64,000 nt of DNA from Aculops lycopersici (taxonomy: Eukaryota > Arthropoda > Arachnida > Trombidiformes > Eriophyidae). The stretch covers positions 8,461,418-8,525,417 of the forward strand of contig WNKI01000001.1 in assembly GCA_015350385.1 (NCBI GenBank), given 5' to 3'. Under the pieces are notes generated by a model, which was not told where the DNA came from, ran no database searches, and saw only the letters and a list, made by a program, of their open reading frames with translations. The position numbers were made by a program, and so were the translations under genes. The number at the start of each line of letters is the position of its first letter. The first letter of the stretch is position 1. Below are positions 26,190 through 35,335 of this stretch, piece after piece.

Positions 26190-26787
26190 ATGGCTGACAT
26201 CGCGAAAAAACCCGTCACCGACGTACCAGAACACAAGATCCGTATCACTTCAACTAGCACAAATGTTAAGGCTCTCGAGAAAGGTTAGTATCGTACAGAG
26301 AAATGATTCTGGTTAATTTAAGAAACATGATTTCAAAATCTGGATACCAAAATTGAAATAGTCGGCCTCCAAAACTGACCACTCGTCAGGCCTCTAAGAG
26401 ATTCATGATCCTGAGCACCCTACTAACTTCAACTCTCATCTCCCAAATTTCACAACATCAATTGATACTGTAGTGACATCTGATTTCCTTGCCAGAGCTC
26501 AAAAGCGCGACCTCAAGTGTTACGGCCCAATTCGTATGCCAACAAAGACACTTAGAATCACCACAAGAAAGACTCCCTGTGGTGAGGGTTCAAAGACATG
26601 GTCAAGATATCAACTTAGAATCCACAAGAGGGTATTAGATTTGAAGGGTACCTCAGATATTGTCAATGAAGTGACCAGAGTCACCATTGACCCAATTGTG
26701 ACTGTTGAGATTACAGTTGACGATGCCCTTAAGAGCAAGCTTAGGGCGCAACAGGAACAGAGGGAGGCAGTTGCTGCCACAGCCTAA
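26190..26787 (+). CDS. RpS20: 40S ribosomal protein S20 (uS10)
   Basis: Two exons, 26190-26283 and 26474-26787. The junction AAAG|GTTAGT ... CTGTAG|TG restores LEKVTSDF. The product is 135 residues, slightly longer than the usual 115-120. The conserved core is plain: RMPTKTLRITTRKTPCGEG, SKTWSRYQLRIHKRVLDL and a final VTVEITVDDA. The N-terminus (HKIRITSTSTNVKALEK) and the segment DFLARAQKRDLKCYGP are diverged from typical animal S20, and a tail of about 18 residues follows the normal end. S20 is part of the head of the small ribosomal subunit and belongs to the uS10 family. The context is a compact housekeeping block. The AATAAA at 26836 gives a short 3' UTR. Confidence 0.95.
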
Positions 26788-26835
26788 GAAAGTCTAATTA
26801 AAATCAAGCCAGCTGATAGGCTAAATATTTGTATC

Positions 26836-26841
26836 AATAAA
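26836..26841 (+). terminator. RpS20 polyadenylation signal AATAAA
   Basis: Hexamer 49 nt after the RpS20 stop codon. Confidence 0.7.
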
Positions 26842-28533
26842 ATCATACATAAATAATAATAAAATTTGTATGCTGTTATCCCCTTCTGGCATCTTTTTAA
26901 TTAACAGTCTTGACGCAAGAAGTAGTGTCTTCTGAACTTGAGGACGTCAATTTGCATGTCTCATGCGGACGATAGATTTTCCATCAAGTTGTGGGCGTGC
27001 AGGACCGCGGGCCAGTCATGAAATGTGTTTTGTACACACAAAGTCGCATGCGTTTCTACAGGTATGCCAGCAATGACTGCAACTCAACAGCTTTTCGTAC
27101 GAATTTTGGGATTTTCTTTCGCACAGTTGTCTGCGCCTATCAACTGAGGGGAACAGAGAAGAAATTTTGAAGATTGAGTCAGTAGTTTGTGCAATACAAC
27201 GAGAATTCTGAGCTTCTATGGGGATTTAACACAGACTTTTCCCATAGAGTGACACGGTTGCACAGATTGGTACCTACGCGAGGGGTCGTTTTAACACGGC
27301 GCCTATGAGAAAACCCTATTTTCTGTATCGAGAGCTAGAAGCAGGAAAGTTGGGCGAATTTGATGTGCTTTCCAGGTCTTTACATAGGAACTGAAAACTT
27401 GGATTTGAGACTAAAACGAAGGCGATAGCACAAATTTTTCTACCCGAGTTGCAGTCATTTCCACCATACCTGTATGCAACACTAACACACCTTAGGGTCG
27501 CGTTTCCCGCAGACAGCTTGCAAATAATAACAGAACCCAAAATGTAAGTGTGTTTTGCGCGAGCTACTCTGGCGCTTATTGATATCAGTAACAATACAAT
27601 ACAATCCATTTATTTTGTCGTCTCATCGACTATGCATATGGTGCTAATTTCAAGCAACATCTTTTACATAAATCATCACTGAAATCCACCTGATTACGTG
27701 ATTTCAAAATTACGCGCTCACCTAAGATTACATATTGAACCCATCAAAATTGAAAAGGAATTGCGCGAGAAGCGACAATATATTCAGATTGTACCATATT
27801 ATCTCGGTTCTGGAACAGACATTCACTCGGTATAAACTAATTTAATTGTTCTCGATTGAGTGACGGGTTAATCAAGACTTATGCCTATCGCTCAAACACT
27901 ATCTACTATTATTAGCACTCATGCGCTTGCACATAGAGATCACAAGTACCCGGAGAGACCTTAGTGAATCTATGTCTGATCTCTCGGGTGTAGATGATTG
28001 CAAGAAGATTAATTAACTTGAATTAACTCGTTGCTGTCGGAAAAGCTCGCTCTCTCAAATTGGAGCTGACTCATGTACATTTTACCTCAACCAACTAGCA
28101 CGTATTTACTAAACAGCACTCATTGAATCGCATCGAGAAACTGGTAGCGCCTTGCTATCGTCATCGACCTCGATCTTTTCATCCGACTAAAGGAACTGAA
28201 CAATCATCAAACCTTCATTGATCTATTAGGCATTTGTTTTGGCATTTAATATCATTGACTGAAAAATAACAAACTTCCTAAATCGAAGTGGACAAACTTG
28301 CAGAAGTAATTTCGAGTAACACGAAACCTGCACCAGCGAACAACACTCCCAGACAATAGCGGTTCATATTACAGGCTTCCAACATCGAGGTGTTAACAGG
28401 AACAACAGCAACTTTGTATACATTGCTTTCGGCATTCTTACCTGGGGGCATTATAACTGTATCGTTTTTGAAGAATCGAATCAGGTATCTAAAATCCGAT
28501 CTTTACCATCATCTCACTATTATCCATGACAAC
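26842..28533. other. Intergenic region upstream of the ABCC transporter
   Basis: About 1.7 kb with no recognised coding exon on either strand. It presumably holds the ABCC promoter and leader. The dispersed CAACAAGTGG-type word is absent here. Confidence 0.4.
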
Positions 28534-28554
28534 ATGGATGGCGGAACACTGTGA
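28534..28554 (+). promoter_or_regulatory. Upstream ORF in the ABCC leader (6 codons)
   Basis: ATGGATGGCGGAACACTGTGA is a six-codon frame, out of frame with the main protein. It has A at -3 and G at +4 (AACATGG). It precedes the main start by about 150 nt. If the leader is unspliced it could reduce translation or favour reinitiation at 28701. Note that CT|GTGAGC at its end also resembles a splice donor. Confidence 0.35.
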
Positions 28555-28700
28555 GCAATCAATTCCATATGCCAACAAGTAAATCAAGCAGAACCAAGTA
28601 TCAGATCTATTCACTTTGTGCCTTCTATTACTCCGTTCTTATCTACTTCGCCTGTTTAGGCTTATTGAAACCACGAAGCAAAGTTTTGAATATCAACAAG

Positions 28701-31700
28701 ATGGATCAATTCTGCGGCTCACCCTTCTGGCAATATAATCTCACATGGAATATAACAACTCAACCAGACTTCACACCATGCTTCCAGGAAACGATACTAA
28801 CTTGGATCCCATGTTTGGTGTTGTGGATTCTGGCTCCCATAGAGATTCTAGGTATCTACAGCTCGGAACTACGCTATACACCAATAACTCTCTTAAATTT
28901 ATTTAAAGCTTTCCTGGCCACAGTATTATGTTTACTCAGTGTCACCGAGCTCATAGAGGCCCTAGTAAGAACGGAGGTGGACATTGCTCCTGTAGAGTAT
29001 GTAACTCCGATCATCAAGTCCCTCACCTATGTTCTGGTATTTGCACTTACAAACCTTTACAGGAACAAGGGAGTTCATACATCCGGTCTGATGTTTATGT
29101 TCTGGTCACTAATGACCATAACGACTGTGATCAACTTTCGTTCAATCATCCGATCAACTTTACACGATCACAATGTTGAGACATTAGCTGATTGGCAAAA
29201 GCTATCCGAACTGAGATTTACTGTACGAATTGTCGCTGCACCCATTGTGATAATACAACTTGTTCTAGCTTGTATCGCTGACAAGAAAGCTCAAGACCCC
29301 TTCATATTAACTGGTGAAGAGTATCGAAATCGCTCACCAGAGAATGAGGCATCAATACTCTCGATGCTCACCTATTGGTGGCTAAATACTGTTATGTGGA
29401 TTGGTTATAAACGTCCACTTACTCAAGACGACTTATATGCTATAAAACCTGAGGACAGAACTGAGGCTGTATCTCAGAAGTTTGAGGAACTCTTAGAGCC
29501 TGCCATCCTGAAGGCACTCGAGGAGAGACGTACTAACGCTCTATATGCTGAGGGTAAAACTTCAGACGAGCAGCAGAATGTCAAAAATCAATTGTTAGAG
29601 ATGTCCGAAGAAACAGCCGAGGATCAAAATAACACCCAAACTTCCAAATCAAAGTGGTTACGACTGCCATTTAGAGCTGAGCATCATCCATTATCATCGG
29701 GTAGAGCTAGAGCCCGTCGTATTAGTGAAGAAAAGAAGAAAACTGCCGAACAGATTGAGAATGAAGGTGGCAAGTATGTTGGTGTGGCCAATGTTATAGT
29801 CAAGTCATTTTGGCCACTACTACTAACAGCCTCGCTAATGAAATTAGTCTCAAGCTTGCTCACCTTTGCGAGTCCCATATTACTCGATCGCATTATTGGC
29901 TTTGTGTCAAGTAACGAGCCATCTTGGAGGGGAACGCTATATGCATTAACCCTGTTCTTTCTCTCAATAGCCGAATCAATTTTTACAAACCGAGAACAGT
30001 ATCTTACAAACCTCAACGTGATGCGTATTAGGACATGTCTCACCTCAGCCTTATATCGCAAGACACTTAGATTATCGAGTCGTGGCAAGAAGAACTACAC
30101 CACGGGCCAGATTGTCAATCTGATGTCCATTGACACTCAGAGGGTTGCTGATCTTGTACAGAACGTCAACAGTTTATGGTCGGCTCCGCTGCAGCTCATC
30201 TTGAGTATGACATTGCTCTACCAACAATTGGGAATGGCAGTTTTTGCAGGTATTCTTGTTATGTTGCTTAATGCCCCACTTAATGCTTGGATCGCTGGTA
30301 AGCTCAGAACCCTACAGCAAATGGTTATGAGATCGAAGGACAAAAGAATCAAGTTGTTATCGGAGATTTTTAACGGCATAAAGATCATCAAGATCCATGC
30401 ATGGGAGGATTCGTTCAAGAAGAGAACTGAGGCAATCAGAGATAAGGAGATCGGAGATTTAACCAGGCAAACTTGGTACTCAGCAGTGATTACCTTCGCC
30501 TTTACGAGTTTACCCTTCGTTGTTGCTCTGGCAAGTTTTGCAACTTATGTCTTAGTGGATCCGAACAACGTCTTGGATGCCAACAAGGTCTTTGTGTCGC
30601 TATCTCTGTTCAACATTATCCGAGTACCGCTCGCCATTTTACCCATGTTGATTACTAACCTATCCACGTTCTTGGTATCTATTAAGCGTGTCAACAAGTT
30701 CTTAGAAAGCGATGAGATAGACCCTGACGTAATCAAGCCCATCGACGATAACAGGTCAGTTGTTCGCATCAAAGACGGCACATTTAAGTGGGAATATGGC
30801 GGCTCGGTTATATTGAAGAAAATCAATCTTGATGTCCCTAGAAGAAAACTTGTTGCTATCGTGGGACCTGTTGGATCTGGAAAATCATCCTTGCTCTCTG
30901 CTATATTAGGTGACTTAGAGAAGTGTGGTGGTGAAGTGTTAGTAGACCGTGCAAGCAGCATGGCCTATGTACCACAAGAAGCATGGATATTGAACACCAC
31001 TCTGAAAAGCAACATCATGTTCAATAAGGTAATCAATGAAGATAGATACCAGCGAGTGATCGACGCTTGTGCCCTAGGTCCAGACCTCAAGACTCTAGAA
31101 CTGGGCGATCAATCGGAGATAGGTGAAAAGGGTCTCAACTTGAGTGGTGGCCAGAAGCAGAGAGTTAGCTTAGCAAGAGCTGTCTACGCAGATACCGATA
31201 TCTATCTGATGGACGATCCATTAAACGCCGTTGATGCTCACGTTGGCCGCCACATATTTGACCAGATTATCGGCCCCAAGGGAATGTTGCGCGATAGAAC
31301 ACGAATTCTGGTTACAAACAAACTATCTGTATTACCCGAAGTAGATCATATTATTGTGATGAGCGATGGTAAGATTACAGAATCAGGAACCTATGAACAA
31401 CTGCTCAAGAATCGTGGCTTATTCTCTCAAATCCTTGTCAAGTATCTATTGGAAAATACTGATGGCTCAAAAGTTATGGATGCGTCGAAGAAACTGGACG
31501 CAATCACTGGCGAGCTAAAGCGTCTAGAAGAAAGACAAACTGAGAAGGCTATACGTGAGTCACCAAAACGGGAGATACCCGAAACCAAGAAAACAGATCA
31601 ACCTGCCAATTCTCATGGCAATGGCAATGGCAATGGTCGCAATAATTTAACTGGACAAGAAGTATCGCAAGTCGGATCTGTCGGCTTAACGGTCCACATG

Positions 31701-33410
31701 AACTTTATCCGCACCATGGGTATCAATTTTGTTATTGCTCTAGCCATCTATATAATATCCTCTGCGTTTACAATCTCGACAAACGTTTGGCTAAGTGAAT
31801 GGTCTAATGATGCCCTGAACGCGACATTGAGCAGTGATCCGGTGCAACGAAACATGAGACTCGGAGTTTACGCCGGTTTGGGTCTTGGTGAATCTATTTG
31901 TGTCATCACATCAACGATTTTGTTGAATTTTGCCTGTTTAAGAGGATCACAATTACTACATAATAGAATGTTGGCTAGAATACTGAGAGCTCCCATGTCC
32001 TGGTTCAATGTAACCCCATCTGGTCGAATTATAAATCGTTTCTCAAAGGATATCGATACAGTCGACTCAACTATTAGATTCAATGTCCGGCTTTTGATGG
32101 TCGTCACACTAAGATCCATAACCTCGCTCATATTGATCTCAGTAGGTTCGGTTTATAGCATGATATTGATTGTACCAATTGTGTTGCTATATTTTCTGTT
32201 CCAAATGTTCTACGTAGCAACATCACGTCAACTGAAACGTATCGAATCCACAACCAAATCACCCATTTACTCTCACTTCGGTGAGACAGTTACCGGAACA
32301 TCAATTATTAGAGCCTTTGGAGTAAGCCAAGAGTTTATCCTTGAATCTAATCATCGATTGGACGTCAACAATGCCTCATATTATATCGGCTTTGTAGCAG
32401 CTAGGTGGCTCGCCATCAGGTTGGAATTTCTAGGATTTATTGTCGTCTTGACGGCAGCTCTTATTGCTGTTCTGTCTCGTGGAATCATCTCACCTGGTAT
32501 TGCTGGTTTATCTGTCACCTACTCGCTAAGTGTTACGACTGTTTTGAGTTTCCTGGTAAGAACATACTCAGACTACGAGACCAATGTGGTGAGTGTTGAG
32601 AGATTAATAGAGTACACAAGGACACCTGTTGAGCCTGACGACGATGAAGAACCAATAGACCCGAGCTGGCCTGCAAGAGGTGAGATCACTTTTGAGGATT
32701 TCAGCGCAAGATATAGACCAGAGCTGGATTTGGTCTTGAATAGATTTAACCTCAAGATATCGCCTGCAGAAAGAGTTGGGCTTGTAGGTCGAACTGGCGC
32801 AGGAAAATCATCGGTCACACTAGCTTTGTTTAGAATTTTGGAAGCAGCCGATGGTTGCATCATAATTGACGATGTCAACATTAGCCATATCAACCTGAAG
32901 GTACTTCGTTCAAAGCTCTCGATTATCCCTCAAGAGCCGATCATGTTTACCGGAACCATTAGGCAAAACGTTGACCCCACGGAAAGCTACCCAGATGATG
33001 AAATATGGAAGGCTATTGACTTGGCCCATCTCGGCACATTCCTGAGAACCCTTCCGGCTGGACTAGATCATGAAGTGTCTGAGAGTGGAGGTAATTTTAG
33101 TGTTGGTCAGAAACAACTGTTTTGTTTGGCGAGGACATTGCTGAGACGTAGCAAGATTCTAGTCCTAGACGAAGCCACTGCCGCGGTTGATGTTGAAACG
33201 GATAATCTAATCCAACAGACAATCAGAAAGGAGTTTAAAGACTCGACAATATTGACGATAGCACATAGGCTAGAGACTATTCAGGATTATGATAAGGTTG
33301 TCATTATGGAAAATGGGTCAACCATGAAAGAAGGTGCACCCGCTGATCTTTTGAAGAAGACCAACTCGAGATTTCACGGTCTCGCCAAAGAGGCTGGGCT
33401 TACCAACTAA
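28701..33410 (+). CDS. MRP/ABCC-type ABC exporter, full length and intronless
   Basis: A single 1569-residue frame. The start is placed at 28701 because MDQFCGSPFWQYNLTWN matches the usual MRP1 N-terminus and the site is a strong Kozak match (AAGATGG). The frame is open upstream to an in-frame ATG at 28569, which would add 44 residues with a hydrophobic stretch but has poor context. Order: TMD0, the linker with the SMLTYWWLNTVMW segment, TMD1, NBD1, TMD2, NBD2. NBD1 has Walker A GPVGSGKSS (about 722), signature LSGGQKQR (about 813) and Walker B IYLMDDP, with Asp in place of the catalytic Glu as is normal for MRPs. NBD2 has GRTGAGKSS (about 1363), FSVGQKQL (about 1466) and LVLDEAT (about 1486). 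Such pumps export glutathione, glucuronide and drug conjugates across the plasma membrane. All key residues are intact. Arthropod MRP genes usually have many introns, so the intronless state is notable. AATAAA is at 33544. Confidence 0.95.
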   Translation: MDQFCGSPFWQYNLTWNITTQPDFTPCFQETILTWIPCLVLWILAPIEILGIYSSELRYTPITLLNLFKAFLATVLCLLSVTELIEALVRTEVDIAPVEYVTPIIKSLTYVLVFALTNLYRNKGVHTSGLMFMFWSLMTITTVINFRSIIRSTLHDHNVETLADWQKLSELRFTVRIVAAPIVIIQLVLACIADKKAQDPFILTGEEYRNRSPENEASILSMLTYWWLNTVMWIGYKRPLTQDDLYAIKPEDRTEAVSQKFEELLEPAILKALEERRTNALYAEGKTSDEQQNVKNQLLEMSEETAEDQNNTQTSKSKWLRLPFRAEHHPLSSGRARARRISEEKKKTAEQIENEGGKYVGVANVIVKSFWPLLLTASLMKLVSSLLTFASPILLDRIIGFVSSNEPSWRGTLYALTLFFLSIAESIFTNREQYLTNLNVMRIRTCLTSALYRKTLRLSSRGKKNYTTGQIVNLMSIDTQRVADLVQNVNSLWSAPLQLILSMTLLYQQLGMAVFAGILVMLLNAPLNAWIAGKLRTLQQMVMRSKDKRIKLLSEIFNGIKIIKIHAWEDSFKKRTEAIRDKEIGDLTRQTWYSAVITFAFTSLPFVVALASFATYVLVDPNNVLDANKVFVSLSLFNIIRVPLAILPMLITNLSTFLVSIKRVNKFLESDEIDPDVIKPIDDNRSVVRIKDGTFKWEYGGSVILKKINLDVPRRKLVAIVGPVGSGKSSLLSAILGDLEKCGGEVLVDRASSMAYVPQEAWILNTTLKSNIMFNKVINEDRYQRVIDACALGPDLKTLELGDQSEIGEKGLNLSGGQKQRVSLARAVYADTDIYLMDDPLNAVDAHVGRHIFDQIIGPKGMLRDRTRILVTNKLSVLPEVDHIIVMSDGKITESGTYEQLLKNRGLFSQILVKYLLENTDGSKVMDASKKLDAITGELKRLEERQTEKAIRESPKREIPETKKTDQPANSHGNGNGNGRNNLTGQEVSQVGSVGLTVHMNFIRTMGINFVIALAIYIISSAFTISTNVWLSEWSNDALNATLSSDPVQRNMRLGVYAGLGLGESICVITSTILLNFACLRGSQLLHNRMLARILRAPMSWFNVTPSGRIINRFSKDIDTVDSTIRFNVRLLMVVTLRSITSLILISVGSVYSMILIVPIVLLYFLFQMFYVATSRQLKRIESTTKSPIYSHFGETVTGTSIIRAFGVSQEFILESNHRLDVNNASYYIGFVAARWLAIRLEFLGFIVVLTAALIAVLSRGIISPGIAGLSVTYSLSVTTVLSFLVRTYSDYETNVVSVERLIEYTRTPVEPDDDEEPIDPSWPARGEITFEDFSARYRPELDLVLNRFNLKISPAERVGLVGRTGAGKSSVTLALFRILEAADGCIIIDDVNISHINLKVLRSKLSIIPQEPIMFTGTIRQNVDPTESYPDDEIWKAIDLAHLGTFLRTLPAGLDHEVSESGGNFSVGQKQLFCLARTLLRRSKILVLDEATAAVDVETDNLIQQTIRKEFKDSTILTIAHRLETIQDYDKVVIMENGSTMKEGAPADLLKKTNSRFHGLAKEAGLTN

Positions 33411-33543
33411 TCCGTTACCAGCTAACCAATCATCGACTTAGACATTTTCATTACTATTCAAAAGGATCGATTCAGGCTTATCTAAGTGGATCGGAAATGT
33501 ATCCCTAAGGAATTTAGTATTACTAATAACATTTGAAAATTAA

Positions 33544-33549
33544 AATAAA
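33544..33549 (+). terminator. ABCC polyadenylation signal AATAAA
   Basis: Hexamer about 134 nt past the ABCC stop codon. Confidence 0.65.
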
Positions 33550-33740
33550 CTTATGAACACCAAATATTTGTCTTTCTTCTGGTGTTCAACTCCATTTGTT
33601 CAACTCACACCTTAGATGGCCATCTTCTTTTGAGATATAAAAGTATACTATATTTACAAGCTCTGGTCAGTGTAGACTTTCGGAACTCGATAATAAATTT
33701 ATTGAAGGCTGATAGTCCAATCTGAGAGGAAAGCTAACGG

Positions 33741-33763
33741 GTGTACGAACAAGATTCGTACAC
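33741..33763. repeat. Hairpin, 9-bp perfect stem
   Basis: GTGTACGAA (33741-33749) and TTCGTACAC (33755-33763) around CAAGA. It lies between the ABCC 3' end and the TFIP11-like start, so it may mark a gene boundary or be a 5' UTR structure. Confidence 0.6.
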
Positions 33764-33880
33764 TCACGATCCGTCTGTCAGCTATGATGATCGAAATGAA
33801 AATAAACACACGTTTTTTTCTCGCTCCATCGAAGACAATTCCGAAATGATGCCATACCATTATTTGAATATTTGTTTATT

Positions 33881-33898
33881 CTGATCTAAGTAGATCAG
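33881..33898 (+). promoter_or_regulatory. Small inverted repeat just before the TFIP11-like ATG
   Basis: CTGATCT (33881-33887) and AGATCAG (33892-33898) flank a 4-nt loop, ending 12 nt before the start codon. It could be a leader hairpin or a dimeric factor site. No factor is recognised. Confidence 0.3.
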
Positions 33899-33909
33899 GA
33901 CCATACATT

Positions 33910-35175
33910 ATGTCTAGCAATAAGACAGGTCCGTCAGGGACGAGTGGCGGTTCCGCCTCAATCCATAACTCGGGACTTGGTGGCTGGGAGAAGCATACCA
34001 AAGGTATTGGTTCCAAGTTGCTGGAGAAGATGGGCTACAAAGCCGGTCAGGGATTAGGAAAGAATGCTGAGGGTATCGTGGATCCGGTTAAGCTACAAGC
34101 AAACAAAGGGAGGTATACTCTAGGGCATGATGATGAAAGACGCTCGAGTGCCAAATCCTCCTTGAAGAAAAATAACTCAAAAAAGTTGAATTACGACGAT
34201 TCAAGTGAGTCCAGCGATGCAAGTAGCTCAAATGATGATGACGACCAACCACAATTTGTTGGGCAGATCGATGCGGTCGAGGATGTAGACGAAGATAGCC
34301 CCGAGAACATTTATAGAAGACTGAAAGCTTGGAGACGGAGCGAAGTTCACAAATTGAGAGATGATTTAAGATTGATTGAAGCAAAGCATCAACTCATCCA
34401 AGGATCTGTGAGGCAGCTGGCAAATGAACTCGAAGAAAAGAATAGACTTATTACATCTCACTTCGGTGTATTAAATCTTATACAACACTTGGAGTTGCTT
34501 CATAGAAATGAGAAGCTAGATATGAGCAACATTTGGAAACCATTACAGGCTGTTTCGCCTACTACTCGATGCCACTTGATTCAAATCTTCGCAGTGCCTA
34601 TCTTGAGGAAAACATACAACAAATTGAAATTCCAAAACAAGCTCACTGAAACTGATCTAGAGCAACAATTGTTCCCCGATATTGTCGAAGTTGCAAAGGA
34701 GTGGCTCAAAACTAAGTCCTGTTATAATCAGCTCATTGATTGGTACAAAGACTGGATCGTTACTTTAGATCCTTTGTTATCAACTTCAGACAGAGTCAAA
34801 TATTTTAGAAGAAAACTACTTGACTGTATGTTTTTAGCAACTATAAACAATCACAAGAATCTCAACTCGTTCCAATATATACCTTACCAGAACATAAAAG
34901 AAAGTCTCCCTACCAAACAGTCAAGTCAAAGGTCAAGAGGCAAACATGATCATAGTACCGTGACAGCTCTAAATTTTAATCAACTTGTTGAAAAGAAGGC
35001 CAACGAAACTGGCTTACTATTCCAGCCTCTCGGTGGTCGGAGTCATGATTCTAAACAACTATACAAACTAGAAAGAATAACCTTTTACATCGACAACAAA
35101 GTGATATTTGTAAAGCAGAGTGATAAATGGAGTCCAAAAACCTTAGCAGAGGTATTAACTCTAGCAACAGGATAA
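33910..35175 (+). CDS. TFIP11: TFIP11-like G-patch protein, shortened
   Basis: A single 421-residue frame. The G-patch is at about 18-65 (GGWEKHTKGIGSKLLEKMGYKAGQGLGKN), followed directly by a Ser/Asp-rich linker. Next comes a charged helical stretch (about 136-185), then a GCFC-type helical segment. That includes the equivalent of the SWLSN...ITKWYLGWKSMF region, seen here as EWLKTKSCYNQLIDWYKDW. The conserved C-terminal domain has FQPLGGRSHDSKQLYKLERITFYIDNKVIFV. TFIP11/Ntr1 activates the helicase DHX15 through its G-patch to disassemble spliceosomes in the nucleus. Animal TFIP11 is about 800-840 residues with an acidic TIP_N domain before the G-patch. Here that domain is absent and much of the central GCFC helical domain is gone. 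No introns, broken codons or frameshift are seen, so it looks like a functional miniature. It could instead be one of two paralogues. Confidence 0.88.
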   Translation: MSSNKTGPSGTSGGSASIHNSGLGGWEKHTKGIGSKLLEKMGYKAGQGLGKNAEGIVDPVKLQANKGRYTLGHDDERRSSAKSSLKKNNSKKLNYDDSSESSDASSSNDDDDQPQFVGQIDAVEDVDEDSPENIYRRLKAWRRSEVHKLRDDLRLIEAKHQLIQGSVRQLANELEEKNRLITSHFGVLNLIQHLELLHRNEKLDMSNIWKPLQAVSPTTRCHLIQIFAVPILRKTYNKLKFQNKLTETDLEQQLFPDIVEVAKEWLKTKSCYNQLIDWYKDWIVTLDPLLSTSDRVKYFRRKLLDCMFLATINNHKNLNSFQYIPYQNIKESLPTKQSSQRSRGKHDHSTVTALNFNQLVEKKANETGLLFQPLGGRSHDSKQLYKLERITFYIDNKVIFVKQSDKWSPKTLAEVLTLATG

Positions 35176-35179
35176 TAAA
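35174..35179 (+). terminator. Polyadenylation signal overlapping the TFIP11-like stop codon
   Basis: The stop TAA (35173-35175) shares its last two bases with AATAAA (35174-35179). If used, cleavage would fall about 15-30 nt past the stop, giving a minimal 3' UTR and keeping clear of the convergent SMG8 gene. Confidence 0.55.
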
Positions 35180-35228
35180 ATATATCCAGAAGATGATGAT
35201 TGATATTCAGCGATTAATGTGGTCAGTG

Positions 35229-35234
35229 TTTAAT
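35229..35234 (-). terminator. Candidate SMG8 polyadenylation signal ATTAAA
   Basis: On the minus strand ATTAAA lies about 100 nt beyond the SMG8 stop. It is the best variant hexamer in the 160-bp gap between the convergent genes. Confidence 0.4.
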
Positions 35235-35335
35235 TTAGATTACTATGGGAACTGATTAAATCGCTATATCACAAGATTTACTTGAAGTGATTTGATTAGA
35301 TTAATGTGATGAGTTCTTTTTTGTCTGACTGTATA

